From assembly GCF_042477335.2 (NCBI RefSeq), contig NC_091262.1, positions 38,165,001-38,229,000 on the forward strand: a stretch of 64,000 nucleotides of DNA. The letters run 5' to 3'. The DNA comes from Ovis canadensis (Eukaryota; Chordata; Mammalia; Artiodactyla; Bovidae). The stretch's first letter is position 1. The number at the start of each line of letters is the position of its first letter. This document shows, one piece after another, positions 47,521 to 60,500 of the stretch. The notes below the pieces were generated by a model. It was given only the letters and a program-made list of their open reading frames with translations, did not search any database and was not told the DNA's origin. The translations under genes and the position numbers were made by a program.

Positions 47521-48345
47521 ATATTAAAAATATTTCTGGCCCTTCTCTGATATTGTGGGCCATGTGGGATCACTTCCAAGGTGGTTCCCTCTGTTTAACT
47601 TCTTCTGTTTGCTGGTTTTTTAGGCTCACTAGTTCAGCTGCGCTGTGGGGAGGGGGGATGCCGCAAACAAATAGCACTGTCGTGTGCACACAGTGTCTCA
47701 GCCCCGCTTGACCTGTCCCTTCTCGCGGCGCACAAACCGCTCCGGCTCTACGATGCTCAGCCGGGAACCGTCTGGGGCCGGCCCTAGGCTGCGTGCACTT
47801 CCCCGGTCCAAGCCACTCAGGATCGGCGCTCAGGCAGCCCTCAGAGGCACAGATTCGGCTGGGACTGCACTTTGTGCCCTTCCCAGGTCCGAGTAGCTCA
47901 GGAGTTTGGCCAGCGCGATCACCGCGGCTTGTCACCTTTTCTGCCGCTGCTGCTCAGCTTTCTGGGTAGACCGCTGGCGCCCCCCGGGAGGCAGATTGTG
48001 ACTGTCCAGCACCCCCAGAAGTCTTAGCAAAGAAGCCTGCTTGCAGTTAGGTAAGTAAAGTCTCTCCGGGTCTCCAATTGCCCCTTTCCAGTCCTTACGG
48101 CTCTGGCTGCCTGTCCCCGGCGGGGGATGGTCTGCAGCCGGCTTTTTCCGCTCCGTCCTTTGTTCTGTGCTCGGTCCTGGTGGTGTCTTATGTTCGATCT
48201 TTTCCTGCGGTAGCTATCCCACAGTCTGGTTTGCTAGCCCAAGTTAGATCGTTCTGGTTGCGCATGGGGCATTCCTGCCCTATTCTTACAAAGCACTGCA
48301 GCCCGCGCCTCCCGAGCGTCCCTGCCCTGCCCCCACTTCCCAGTG

Positions 48346-48738
48346 GCCAAAATGGATGCTTTTGAACTGCGGTGTTGGAGAAGACTCTTGAGAGTCCCTT
48401 GGACTGCAAGGAGATCCAACCAGTCCATTCTAAAGGAGATCAGCGCTGGGTGTTCTTTGGAAGGAATGATGCTAAAGCTGAAGCTCCAGTATTTTGGCCA
48501 CCTCATGCGAAGAGCTGACTCATTGGAAAAGACCCTGATGCTGGGAGGGATTGGGGGCAGGAGGAGAAGGGGAGGACGGAGGATGAGATCGCTGGATGGC
48601 ATCACTAACTCGATGGATGTGAGTTTGAGTGAACTCCGGGAGATGGTGATGGACAGGGAGGCCTGGCGTGCTGCAGTTCGTGGGGTCGCAGAGTTGGACA
48701 CAACTGAGCGACTGAACTGAACTGAAATGAACTGAAGA
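48346..48738 (+). mobile_element. BovB 3' fragment at L1 5' boundary
   Basis: Sense BovB from AAAATGGATGCTTTTGAACT to the tail GACTGAACTGAACTGAAATG, starting exactly where the L1 5' UTR ends. A 125-codon frame (48343-48720) covers the BovB C-terminus. Confidence 0.9.
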
Positions 48739-49817
48739 ACCAATGACTGAAAGAGAAATTTTACAAAATTTTGAACGATTTTGGATGAAGGAATATCTTT
48801 TCTTTTAGTTGAGGTATTGTTAATTTACAATAATTTGTTTGTTTAACATGTACAGCAAAGTGATTCAGTGATTCAGCCTCTCAGGTGCATCCTTGGACAA
48901 AATTCATTCCCTCTGGGAGGCCCATGGGCCATGCCCTCAACTCAGAACAGCTAAGAATCCTGAATACGCAAAGCAGCATGTGGTGGTGCTTGTAGGGGTT
49001 TTTAGACTGAATAAATTATTCTAACATGATACAAGAAATAAGCCCAGAGGTCAAGAGAGGATCTCCTAACCTATCTTCAAACAGGAGGCCCTGCCCCCTG
49101 GAATGTGGGTGTCAAACAGCGCTTGGGAAGGAAAGAGGTGTGTCATGAATATTTTGCCTGCAGAGGACAAAGTGGTGTGTAGAGAGGATGTGCAGGCACG
49201 TCCCAGGACACTGAGCACACGGACACAGTGACTGGACTCTCAGCCCTGCTCTTGGGCATCGCACTGTCTCCACCGCTGACACAGGGGAAGCAGCTCACCC
49301 GTGTCCTGGAGAGTATGGTCACATGACCTGAACCTGGCCAATCGGAGTGTTCTATCCCTCCTGGCCACCGTGATTGGCTCAGGACTGGTGCGGTGACCAA
49401 CTGGGGCCCAGGACTGGGCCTCACGCTGGAATCAAGGGAAGAGGAGCTCGCCTTCTGCCAGAAGGGGTGGAGCTGGGTGAGGTCAGGCTCCAGCAGTGGG
49501 AGGGGCGTGAGGTCAGCCTGGGGCAGTTGGTGACCTTCTGAGCCCATCAGGGCAGAGCTGCTGGCCTGAGAATGAGGTCGTTCCTGAGCCCAGGGGTTGA
49601 GAGTGCCGGTTCTGAAACCGGAGGGAAGCGGCATGCCTGTGAGTCCTCTCCTGCTTGTCTGTCAGCTTGTTTGAACCACTCTGGGTTTTCTGTCCAGCTG
49701 GCTAAGTGGAGACCCTGGAAATGCAGCTGTGTGGGTTTTGGCTGGCTTCAGGGAAGAAATGCCAGATGACACTTGGAGACGCCAGTTTAATCTGGATTCA
49801 GGTCATATCTCTTGAAA
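48739..49817. other. No gene recognised
   Basis: Unique-looking GC-moderate DNA after 49050. No splice-bounded coding block matched a family. Confidence 0.4.
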
Positions 49818-50013
49818 AATGAAGTGAAAGTCCCTCATTCGTGTATGATTCTTGCGACCCCATAGGCTATACAGTTCATGGAATTCTCCAGGCCAGAATA
49901 CTGGAGTGGGTAGCCTTTCCCTTCTCCAGGGAATCTTCCCAGTCCAGGGATTGAACCCAGGTCTCCTGCATTGCAGGCAGATTCTTTACCAGCTGAGCCA
50001 CAAGAGAAGCCCA
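49818..50013 (-). mobile_element. Bov-tA SINE (antisense)
   Basis: CATTCGTGTATGATTCTTGC, CAGAATACTGGAGTGGGTAG, GCTGAGCCACAAGAGAAGCC. Confidence 0.9.
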
Positions 50014-50143
50014 TGAATACTGGGGTGGGTAGCCTGTCCCTTCTGCAGTGGATCAGGATCAGGATTCCCATCCCAGGAATCAGACCTGGGACTCCTGCAT
50101 GGCAAGATGATTCTTTACCAGCTGAGCTATCAGGGAAGCCCAG
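50014..50143 (-). mobile_element. Partial Bov-tA SINE in tandem (antisense)
   Basis: GAATACTGGGGTGGGTAGCC repeats the middle of the previous element, then GAGCTATCAGGGAAGCCC. Truncated copy in direct tandem. Confidence 0.88.
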
Positions 50144-50275
50144 TATCTCTTAAGGCCAGCTATTCATTGATATCTCTTAAGGCCAGCTATTAATTGTAGG
50201 ATTACCCTAATTAGTCTTCACAGGATTAAGGTAGCAACCTGCTAAGGTAGCAACCTGCTAAGGTAGCAATCGATG
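50144..50275. repeat. Short tandem duplications
   Basis: ATCTCTTAAGGCCAGCTATT occurs twice about 30 bp apart; GTAGCAACCTGCTAAG occurs two to three times at about 17-bp spacing. Confidence 0.9.
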
Positions 50276-51795
50276 TCTTTTTTCTAGAGGACAAAACTGG
50301 GGCTCAAAGAAGCGGGTTAACAGGTAACACAGCTACAGCAAGGAAGTGTGTACCTAGACAAAATCCCCAGATCCTGCTGTTAGAACCCAGGGAAGCCATA
50401 TGATGTGGCTTGTCCATGTGACAGGGGCTAAGGCACCCACCCCACACTGGATACTGTGGGGACCTGACTTCGTAACTGCCTTCTGGAAGTTCTGAGACTC
50501 ACAAAAGCAATTTGCACCGAAGAGAGGAAGGACACCTCCCTTTATCCGCCCCACCACACCCTCCGGGTTCTCCCATACCCTGTCCCCTTTCTCTTGCTTT
50601 GTGAGGGAATAAGAGTCACACTCATGTGACCACATTGGCTGTCCACTGTTCACAAGCTACCAAGTGGAGCTGCTACAGGAGAGGCCATGAGCCTTTGCCC
50701 CTGAGTACCTCTCTTTCCTTTGCACCGTGGGAGCCCTCCTCCACACCTGCACACCAGAGGCCTTTTCTGAGACATGTAGGGACCCTGCCTCAGTTTGCAA
50801 CAGGTTGCATCCATCGCTGTCCTTTCAATGCCTCCCTTGAAACTCAGCTCATGAGCTCCTTTGTCTACGGCTGCCACGGGAGGGACAGAGCTGACGATGA
50901 ATCCAAAGCTCGGATCTCACAGCCGGGAATCTGTGTATAAAGGACCTGATTATTCACGCTGTAGAGGCTGTAGTAGGTTGCAGGGATCCGTAACCAGGGC
51001 TTGGGCCAAAGTGACTCCACAGCTGTTTTAATGCCTGGGGAGGGTTCTGGCTATAGTGGAGGTGGGGTGAGTCTCCTGAGGTTCTGAAGGCCCCCTGTGT
51101 GCAGGTTCATGGTGCAGAGAGAAGAGAAGGCAGAGTCCTTCCCTGGAGGTGGTCACAGCTCATGGACGAGCCAGACAGGCAGGCAGGGCTCAATAGCACC
51201 TGAGCTGCCTTCATGAGTGAATGGTGTGGGGGCAGAGGAAGAGAATCAGGTCTGCTCCCTTATGTGGTGCCCAGGGCAGGGTGTCACCAGAGTAAACACT
51301 TACTATGGTGATGACCATCACTGCTGTCTGCAAAGGGTTTCCATTGGTGTGTGTCTACATCTGAGCAGTCAGGCCGTCTCTAAACTACACTGGCCATGGG
51401 CATTGCCTCTCCTTAGAACTTGATGTGTTTCGTCTCTTCCTTACTGAACATTCATTGCCAAGAGGGTTTTGGGGCCACAAGCATGTTGGCTTTTTCTCTA
51501 GCTTTGTCTCCTGAGGAGTGAGTTTCTGGTTGTTGGTGTGGTTTGTTTTTCCAGCTCCCTTTCTTGGCTTATTTTGTGAATTTGTTTCTGCCAGAGGAAG
51601 GCCTTAGGATCTGGCTTCTGGCTGAGATGACACTTACCACAGCAATGCTGACCTGGAGATCTTGACCACGTTTGCCAAAAGGGCTTTGTTTTGCAGAAGA
51701 CATCTTGAAAGTACCTACACTGTCCTTTCAGATACCCAAAGGCTATTTGAAATGAAATAAAAAACAGGAATTCTCAAGTTGACTCTTACAACATG
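50276..51795. other. No gene recognised; MIR-like relic
   Basis: GAGGACAAAACTGGGGCTCA near 50287 resembles a MIR SINE core. The rest is unassigned. Confidence 0.4.
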
Positions 51796-51932
51796 TGGGG
51801 AGTCAGAAAAATCCCCTGGAGAAGGGAAACACTACCCACTCCGGTATTCTGGCCTAGACAATTCCGTGGAGTGTATAGTCCATGGGGTCGCAAAGAATCA
51901 GACAAAATAGGATGACTGAACAACAACAGCAA
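51796..51932 (+). mobile_element. Bov-tA SINE 3' part
   Basis: AATCCCCTGGAGAAGGGAAA, CCATGGGGTCGCAAAGAATC, tail GAACAACAAC. Confidence 0.86.
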
Positions 51933-51982
51933 TGAAGTCTCACCATTTGTCAAACAGAGAAACCAACAGTATTTGCAAGACT

Positions 51983-52196
51983 GTGCATGTTCAGGTGCTC
52001 ATTCGTGTCCAACTCTTTGCGCCCTGTGGCCTGTAGCTCCCAAGATCCTCTATCCATGGAATTTTTCAGGCAAGAATACTGAAATGGATTGCCATTTCCA
52101 CCTCCAGGGGATCTTCCCCACCCAGGGACTGAACCCAGGTCTCCTGCATTTCACAATCTACATTGGCTGGCGGGTTCTTTTCTGCTGAACCGTCTG
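51983..52196 (-). mobile_element. Bov-tA SINE (antisense)
   Basis: GCTCATTCGTGTCCAACTCT, AGGCAAGAATACTGAAATGG, GGACTGAACCCAGGTCTCCT. Confidence 0.88.
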
Positions 52197-53357
52197 GGAA
52201 ACAACTCATTACATCACTGGGTTATTCTAAAGTACTTCACTTAGAGTCTGGCACTCGGGAAGTTCTCACTGGTGATGTGAATATTCAGTCATATATCATT
52301 ATTGCTCATATGATAATGGAATGGCCACGCTCACAAAGGAGAAAGAAGAGCCTTTCCAAGTCCAGTTAAATCCTTCGCTACACATATCTTCTTTAAAACT
52401 TCTGACTTTGAAATAAACATCAAGCATAAAGACATTGGTTATGGCCTCCAAGAAAGATCGAGTTGTACTAAGTGACGAGGCTTCTTCCAGTTCCAACATG
52501 CATGCGTTGTTTCCCCGGCATCACCAAGCACTTCTGTGACAGCAGCTGGGGGTCCTGCAACTTAACTCATGTGGACCCTGCCTATCTGGGGGTAGTTCCA
52601 GACCCCACAGGTTAAAGGCCCAGCCCTACAAGACTCTCCCCCGACTCCAGCCATCATTTGCAAGCCCAGATTGTAACCTGCACTCTGACCCACTGGCTAC
52701 CCATTCAGAGGTTCTAATGGCTTTGGATTCTATTAATTTGTCGAGTGGTCAAGGAACTCAGAGAAACATGTTGCCTAGTAGATCACAGCCTTATTGTAAA
52801 AGATAATGAACTCAGGAACAGCAGATGGAGGGGGATACATAGGACAGGGTGTGTGTGTGGGAGGCACGGAACTTCACACTCTCCGAGCCTCACTTTCCCC
52901 AAATCTGCATGTGTTCCTCAACCCAGAAGCTGTCCAGACCCTGTTTGGGGATTTTTATGGAGGAGTCATCACACAAGCACAATTGGTTAAATCAGTGGCT
53001 GTTGGTGATTGCTTCAAACAGAAGCCCTTCTGGCTTTCCCAAACATGGTCAGGGGAGGAGGGGGTCAGGGGACGGACCGGAAATTCCAATCCTTAACCAT
53101 GTGCTTAGTTACCCTGGCAAGCAGCGCCCCCCTTTGGAAAGGAGGCACTCTCCGAAAAGTCACCTCATTCACCTAACAAGAGACGCCTTGACTGTTCTCC
53201 CCACTTCGGTAATTGCCAGAGTTTTAGGAGCTCTGTGCCAGGACTGGGGGCAAAGATCAAAAATGTATTTCTTATTATTAATACAAATCACAAGGTCATG
53301 GTGACTCCAAATATCAGTGATAATTTGGTTCTATAGCCTTAAAATTTTTCAGCAGTT
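52197..53357. other. No gene recognised
   Basis: Frames up to 151 codons occur, but they overlap each other and match no family I know. Confidence 0.4.
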
Positions 53358-53496
53358 GAGTGGGCTTTTTTAAACAAAATTTGGGGGCCACACCTCGAAG
53401 CATGCGATGATCTTAGTTCCCCAACCAGGGATTGAACCCACACTCCCTGCATTGGAAGGCAGAGTGTTAACCGCTGGACCACCAGGGAAGTCTCTG
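53358..53496 (-). mobile_element. CHR-2 SINE (antisense)
   Basis: CCAACCAGGGATTGAACCCA, GCATTGGAAGGCAGAGTGTT, GACCACCAGGGAAGTC. Confidence 0.88.
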
Positions 53497-53984
53497 ATTG
53501 GGCCCTTTTTAGGTGAAACTGTTATTGGCATAAACTAAACGGTTCAAGATTTCAAAAAGCTGGAGCTGAGCATGAGCCATCTTCCTGTGGTGTCTTCAGA
53601 TCATTAACGACTTTTCCATGGCCCCTGCAACCCTGAGCTTTCCCCTGAGATGAGTCAGGCCCCAGGAAGCCTGTTGCCTGCCCCTGCTCGAGACCAGAGT
53701 CTATTCAGGGGCCACTGGGCACAGGCAGCGTGCGGGGTATGTGCGGGTCCACACCAACCTGATTAGCGGAGAGATGTCAGGGAAGGCTCATTCCCGGGTG
53801 TGCTCTGATTACAAGAAGTGAGAAGGTTTGGGGAACAAAAATAGCCTCGGAGAGAGCCCAGCCACACTACCTTGCCCACTGTGAAACAAAATTGGGGCTT
53901 CTGCGTGCTTCCCTAGGGAGAAAGAAATCCATGGACTCCATTGGATACTCAAGCAATGACCCCCCAAAAATGAAGAGTCTTCAA

Positions 53985-54090
53985 GTGGGATTTCTCAGCC
54001 TTGGGGTTGTTGGCATTTACTATCTTGCAGCATTCATAAATGCCACAGAAAATGTCCCCAGATGTCACCAGTGTCCCCCGGGCCCAAACA
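53985..54090 (+). mobile_element. MER5-like DNA transposon relic
   Basis: TTTCTCAGCCTTGGGGTTGT followed at the far end by AAAATGTCCCCAGATGTCAC and GTGTCCCCCGGG resembles the ends of MER5-type hAT relics. Assignment is from memory. Confidence 0.5.
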
Positions 54091-54131
54091 TGAGGGCCAG
54101 CTGGACAGGCTGGACCAGGAGCAAGGATGAA

Positions 54132-54325
54132 GGAAATGAAAGTTGCTCAGTCATGTCTAACTCTTGGCGACCCCATGGGCTATACAGTCGATGGAATGCT
54201 CCAGGCCAGAATACTGGAGTGGGTAGCCTTTCCCTTCACCAGGGATCTTCCCAACGCAGGGACCGAACCCAGGTCTCCTGCATTGCAGGCAGATTCTTTA
54301 CCCGCTGAGCTCCACGGGAGGCCCA
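54132..54325 (-). mobile_element. Bov-tA SINE (antisense)
   Basis: AGTTGCTCAGTCATGTCTAA to GCTGAGCTCCACGGGAGGCC. Confidence 0.9.
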
Positions 54326-54739
54326 AGGGAAGCCCAGAAGCAGGGGTGGGGGCATGTAAAAGGACAGTGAAGCAAGAGCAATGGGGGCAGATAAGCAAGT
54401 CTGCCCTTCTGAAATGTCTGCTGGCCTGGTCGTCTGCAGTTATGAGTGGGCAGGGTGTGGAGGGCACAGGGGCTCAGAGGTGTGTGACCCCCTTTGCTCC
54501 CCCTGGGCCAGCAGATGTGTGAGGCTGAGCCGCTCCGAGGCAACATGCACTTTGAGCCCCACACAGATGGGGCCCCTGTGTGCAGCATGAGCCTTTCTCC
54601 CGAGTCAGGAGGTTTATTGTTGAGAAGACATCCCGTGATGACCGGGGGAAGACTAGCCTGGCTGAGGTAGCAGTCAATTGGTGGATCTTAGGGACACAGA
54701 ACATTGAGTGTCCCAGGTGGGGCTTCTGATACCGATGAC
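54326..54739. other. No gene recognised
   Basis: Nothing assignable seen. Confidence 0.4.
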
Positions 54740-55140
54740 CACAAACTGGGGTGGCAGGGAGGCTTAAAACAATACTAATCGATTCTCTCCCAGTTCTGGG
54801 GGCCAGAAGTGTAAAGTCAAGGGTCAGCAGCACCGGGCCCCCCGACCTGGGCTCTGGAGGAGCGTCACTCCCAGCTCTTCCAGTTTCTGGGGCTCCAGGT
54901 GTTCCTGGGTTTGTGGCCACATCCCCCCAGCCTCCGCTTCATCCTCACATGGCCACTCCTCTCTGTGTGTCTCTTCTCTTCTTATAAAGACACCCATCAT
55001 TCTGCATAAGGCCCGCCTAATCCACTGTAACCTTATCTAACTTGATTTCATGTGCAATGACACCATTTCCGAATAAAGGCCCCCTGGCAAATACGGGGAG
55101 TTGGGATGTGGGTGTCTCTTTTGGAGGGCACCATTCACCC
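54740..55140 (+). mobile_element. Old interspersed repeat of unassigned class
   Basis: The order CACAAACTGGGGTGGCAGGG, CCCAGTTCTGGGGGCCAGAA, CTTCTTATAAAGACACC, CCACTGTAACCTTATCTAAC and CATTTCCGAATAAAGGCCCC matches a mammal-wide repeat I have seen often, but I cannot name its class with confidence. Confidence 0.6.
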
Positions 55141-57164
55141 TCCCACAAAGCAGAGCCTGTGCACACGAGCAGTTATCCCAGGAGTGGGGGGAGCTCATGC
55201 AGGACCCCTCTAGTACTGCCATGGGTGGGGGAGGCATGGCATGTGGTTGGAGAGCTGAGCAGGGCAGGTGGTCTGGTGGGGACCAAGCCTTGGCCTGGCT
55301 GCCTCGGTGCAGGGTCCCGGGGTATCCCGGAAACGCCTGAGGTCGTCAAGATGCAGGTTCTGACTTTTAGCAGGTCTAGGAGTGCCCCAGAGTGCACCTC
55401 TCACCTGCTCCCAGGGTGTATAAACTGCTGACCCTGGTCCATGCTTAGAGGTGTGAGGAGCGTGCAGGCCTGTTTCCCAGGAACTGTCAGAAACTTCCCC
55501 AAGGAAGGCCCCCACCTCCAGTGTCTATGCAAGTCCCCAATTCCCTGTCCAATGCCCCAGATGTACCCCAGACAGAGACCCATACACAACACTGGGTGGC
55601 TGGGTCAGGAACCCAGTGTAGGGGGCAGTGGTGGGTCTGGAAGAAACGTGCTCATAACTTTGCGTATAGGATGGATGGAGGCTGAGCCTGGCGAACTGGC
55701 TGTGACCACAGGGGACCCACTTGCTCCCCGACCCTCAGCCAGGCACCGTGGGCCTAGAGGACCTCAGCTTAAAAATTGCTTCCCCAGCTACCCACAAGAG
55801 GGGCCCTCATTGTCAAATCAGGCCCCTTGATCCAGAGACGACCCCCGAAGTCAGTTTCACACATGAGGGTCCAGGAGGGGTGTCATGTCAGAGATCCCTG
55901 GGACAGCAGACAGGATGGAAATGGTAGGAAAAGGTCCTGGAGGCAGGTGGCCCAGGCCTGCCTTCTGCAGGAGTGCCTCTTCCGCCCATCACCCACTGCT
56001 CTGTCCCTCCGATGGCTGTGGGGTTAGCGGCCAGGGATCCCAGGAAATGGATAAGAGCAGCTTGTGGGCCAACATGTTTCCTTGTAACTGAAACCTATCA
56101 GCATTTTTCAAGTGCAAACTCAAAGCAAGGGCATTATTTATGTCCACTGGTAATTGCCGAAAAGGCCACACAGGAAAATCCCAGCTGTGTACTGGGGGTG
56201 ACCGAGGCCCACATCTCCCTGATGTTGAACTTGACTCCGGATTTGGCAGAATTGTTAAGGCCTCAGACATGTGAACCCTACAAGGTCAGTTTGCTTTCAA
56301 GCTGCCGTTCAGGGCTCGCCACCGCACCCCAGGGCTGGGGGGTATAGTTTCTCCTCATTCCTTCCCTGAGTTGGTGTGGGCCGGGGCGGGATCTGTTTCG
56401 CGTCTTCGTGGATATTGCTTTTTGAAAAGCAAGTGAGCAACTGCCTGCTGGAGGATGGGAGCCACCTCCACACCAGACTCCAGGATGGCTGGTCAGGCGG
56501 TAAAGGGTACCTGAGCTCCCAGAGAGGCTCAGACCCCACACAGCCCGTGTGGCCATGTGTGCAGGTCCAGACCCAGCCCGGCCACTTCCTGGAGGCTGAG
56601 CAGCCTCAGGAAAGTGGCTTCCCTATTCGGGACCTTGGTTTTTCCACCTTAGAATGGAGGGGCTTTCATCTGCTGGGGGGTGGGCAGGGTTGCCATGGAC
56701 ACAGGACAGGGGAGAGGGGCATGTTTCTTGCAGTTTCCAGCTGAAGCTTTGTGGGCATGAGCTGGTGTCTGAGACAGTTTCCAGACTTGGCTAAGTGTAG
56801 TGATGAGCATGGAGTTGGGGGTTGGGGGTCCCTCCTTATAGCCTGGACATTGGGGTGGGGGTTCTCGACTTAGAGGCACCTCAGGTCTAATTTCAACAAC
56901 TCCATATGTAAGGATAATGCAGCAACAGATGTTCTCAGGGACTTGTCAGCCTGGATGCAAAGCCCCATCCCCACCCCACCTTCTGTGGGCATCCTGACCT
57001 GGCGTGTGGTACAAGGGACAGATCCCTTTACCAAAGGAAGGAACTGAGGCTCTGAGAGGTGGGGCAAGGAGATCAAGGCCACTGGGCCCAACAGGGGCAG
57101 TTGAACGTGGGTGCTGGGTTCTCACGTCAGACTCTTTTCCCTGAACCGTGAGAACTGGACTGTC
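55141..57164. other. No gene recognised; MIR-like relic near 57020-57090
   Basis: GC-rich unique-looking DNA. AGGAACTGAGGCTCTGAGAG at about 57041 is MIR-like. Overlapping frames on both strands match no family. Confidence 0.4.
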
Positions 57165-57555
57165 GGGAGGGCTGAGTGCTAAAGAATTGATGCTTTTGAA
57201 CTGTGGAGTGCGAGAAGACTCTTAAGAGTCCCTTGGACTGCAAGGACATCAAAGCAGTCAATCCTAAAGGAAATCAACCCTGAATATTCATTGGAAGGAC
57301 TGATGCTGAAGCTGAAGCTCCAATACTTTGGCCAACCCGTGTGAAGAGCTGACTCATTGGAAAAGACCCTGATGCTGGGAAAGATTGAGGGCAGGAGGAA
57401 AAGGGGGCATCAGAGGATGAGATGGTTGGATGGCATCACAGAGTCAATGGACATTAGTTTGAGTAAGCTCTGGGAGGTGGTGAAGGACAGGGAAGCCTGG
57501 TGTATTGCAGTCCATGGGATCTCAAAGAGTCGGATGTGACTTAGTGACTGAACAA
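57165..57555 (+). mobile_element. BovB 3' fragment
   Basis: GGCTGAGTGCTAAAGAATTG to CATGGGATCTCAAAGAGTCG and tail GACTGAACAACAAC. Confidence 0.92.
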
Positions 57556-60500
57556 CAACAAAATGTGGTCTTCAGCCTCCATCTCACTCCTACCCCCAGG
57601 CTTAGTGCCTATGCCATGAGCCTCTCCTACAGTAAGGTGTCAGGGGCCATTGTCTAGTCCCAAAGCTATTCATATCTCTATTCATAATTCCACCATTGCA
57701 CATTCATTTCTTTGGCTGTAAAGTTTTTATGTCTCTTGAGTCTTAAGTGCTGAGGCTTTTCTACACCCCACCTGGCTCCCTTTGGGCCTCTCTTGGTTTT
57801 GGGGAAGCGTACTTGTTCTAAACTGGAGAAGGAAATGGCTAAGTTATCAAGTGAATTCTGGACATGTTTGAAGAGTCTTGTCTTTAAAGTTCCCCAAGGA
57901 CGGCTCTTCCCTGGTGCCAGGTAGTCGGGCTGAAATCTGTGTCCCTCTGGTTGCGGTTTTGATGTCCTCCCATGTCTCTAGGCCGGTTGTGTGCCAGAGT
58001 CAGCTCTCTCTGGCTCATCGGGAATTCTGCCAGCCGGGTGTTAACCCTTTGGTACATGAAACAGGCCATGGCGGGAGTATTTACACCACGGAAATTGGCA
58101 AATGATGCAGCTACAGATCAGGGTTTCTTCCTGGAGAGCAGGGGGTTGGGCAGGGGGCTGCATACATTATCAGCATGCCCCTGCTGAGTGGCCACGTGTC
58201 TCCTTTCCCTGAAGAGGTCAAATGTCTTCAAATGCGTCTGTTGTATTTTCACTTCTCGTTATGACACTGTTTTATTTCTGCTCATTCTGTTTGGCTCTTT
58301 TCCAAGTTGGCTGTGTCATTTCCTTTGTGTGTGTGTGTGTGTGTGTGTGTCATTTTCTTTAATGGTTTCCTGTCCTTTGCAGGACCTTTCTATCTTGAGG
58401 TTCATTTCTCTAAATGAGATGAGCTTAGCTGATTTATTAGATTTATTATCCATCAAATCCTCTCAGAATCCCAAAGCTGAGGGGCTCACTTCTGCTGGTT
58501 CTCCCCCAGCTGTCTTTCATCCTGGTGTGCCTGGCGCTCTTCCACAATGGCCACCACCCTTCCATAACCCGCAGGGCAGTTCCCAAGCCTGGAAAAGGTG
58601 TCCTTATCCAGAAAGACTTGGCACTTGCATTCTCCACTCATCGGAGGGTGTTATGGATAGGGTCACCTTGAACCAAGGTCACAGGCTGACATGCCTGGAC
58701 CCACTGGGGTCCTCACCTGCTCCTTCTCCTGCTCGGCACCAGAACCACCTTCCTTGTCATTCCCAAGGCTGGAGGAGGGAGGTCCTTTCTGGGTCACCTG
58801 AAAGTGTCGTCTCCTGGGAGTCCAGCTCCATGGGGAGAGAGGGGTCTTCTGTTGGACTCCTCTTCTTGGGCAGTTGCTCCTCTGGGTCTTTTCAGGTCTT
58901 CAGCAATTTTAAGGCGTGACACTTTTTAATTGTTTTTGTTTTCCATGGGAGGGTGGATCTGAGTAACCTGCCCACCAATCATCAAAGCAGAACTGTGAAT
59001 GAATACATGTCTTTTATTCCTTCAACAAGCCAGGCCTTAGGAGCCAGACCCTATGCCCAAGCTGAGGGGTAAATCTGCCCCAGCCGGTCCTGCAGCCCCA
59101 GCTCCCTGAGAGACTGCGTTCTGGGTCCTGGCTCACTGGAGACAGTCAAGGGTACCATGTCCAGGATGTGGAGAAAGCATGCTTATGCCAGCACCCCATG
59201 TGACCGCTCCTCCTGGGCGGTGCAGACGTGGTCAGCAGGAACCACAGAGCAGAAATGCCTCCCTGCAGACCCTTTCCCAGGGACTGGGGACTTTGCTGTC
59301 TGCTTCGGGAGCCGTCCAGGTGGAGGGCAGGCGTGAGCAAGTCAGGATCAGCCCCCAGGGCAGTCCCAGCCTGCCCCCTCGTCCACGAGTATTAAAATGA
59401 ACCCAAGGATGCTGCCAGAGGTTGGGGAAGGACCTCAGGAGCATCCTCGGCCAGCACACAGTAGGAACTCTGCAGGACTGTCCCCCCGGCCCCATGGATC
59501 ACTCAGCAAATATCCTCAACCAAGGCTCCCGTGAGATGACAATTCAGGTGACCCAGAAAGGGCCCCTGTCTTCCAACTCCTGGAACTGGAAGGAGGGTGG
59601 TCCTGCCCTGATCAGAAGGAGGGGATGAGGCCCACCCCATGCCAGACGCTCTCCCTCCTAGTGAGCATGTCTGTCACCTAAGCAGACAGACTCAGCCTGG
59701 AACCAGCCTTTCAGCTCACACCCATGCGGGACCCCGGTGCCAACAGGAAGAGCAGGCAGGACCCAGGGCTGCCAAGAATGCACCCGGTCATTAGGGATAG
59801 ACCAGCCATCACGTGCCTTGAACACATTCGAGGAGAACACGACCTCTCCCACAGAGTGGCCCTGGCATCAGAGGCCCTCCGAGTGGTGGTATTATCCTTA
59901 GAGCTGAGGAAGCTGAGGGCACAGCAGGGAGGTTGACCAGTCCCCTGTGGTGGTCAGAAGTCCGACCCAGTCTTCCCACCGGGGCTTTGCGGCTTCCTGG
60001 CTCAGCCGTGCTTGGAAGCCGTCCTGTGTGTCCCTGCCATGTACACACGCTCCCCACAGCTCCTGCTGGACCATGAGCCAGTTGGGGTGTACACACAAGA
60101 TGGCGAGGAGGCGCGTCCACCACCCTCGGGCCTGAGACGTGGCACCCCTAATTCCGTGATGGCAGTGACGGGGCCCTCTGGGGTGGGCGGCAATTGTGGG
60201 GTCAGGGTGGGCTGGGGAGGTGTGCTGCCCGGGAGCCCTCTGGGGGGACCTAAGGACCCCAGGCTTGGCCTCATTGAGGCCAACCTTCCAACAACCTAGG
60301 AGGCTGCCCTTCAGCGGAGATGGGTGACTGTGACGTCCAACACGCCAGCTCAGGCAGCCTTGCGGATGAAGAGGGGCCCTTGGCATCCTCGCCCACCAGG
60401 AATCCCCCACGGGGACGTTTTTGCTTGTTCTGTGATTCCCTTCTTCCTTCTAAAAGGAAAGTGCCGGGAACAACTGTGGTGAGGTCGCTGTTCCTGTGAG

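Larger units (their letters stand above)
41889..48345 (-). mobile_element. L1 LINE, nearly full length, 3' end replaced
   Basis: A bovine-type L1 of about 6.5 kb on the minus strand has a 5' UTR (48345-46135), ORF1, and ORF2 with endonuclease and RT. ORF2 ends abruptly at ANKHMKRW (about 41889), before the usual zinc-knuckle tail, 3' UTR and poly(A); a BovB end follows instead. ORF1 has a premature TGA. ORF2 has a TAG after the endonuclease and at least three frame changes after the RT. It is inactive. Confidence 0.9.

Noticed and set aside
54474-56556. Many overlapping open frames of 60-150 codons on both strands
   Set aside because: High GC raises open-frame length. None shows a family motif or consistent splice boundaries.
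58188-58919. 243-codon open frame on the plus strand
   Set aside because: It runs through a (GT)n microsatellite (poly Cys-Val), has no recognisable domain and no supporting splice or conservation signal. It is most likely chance.
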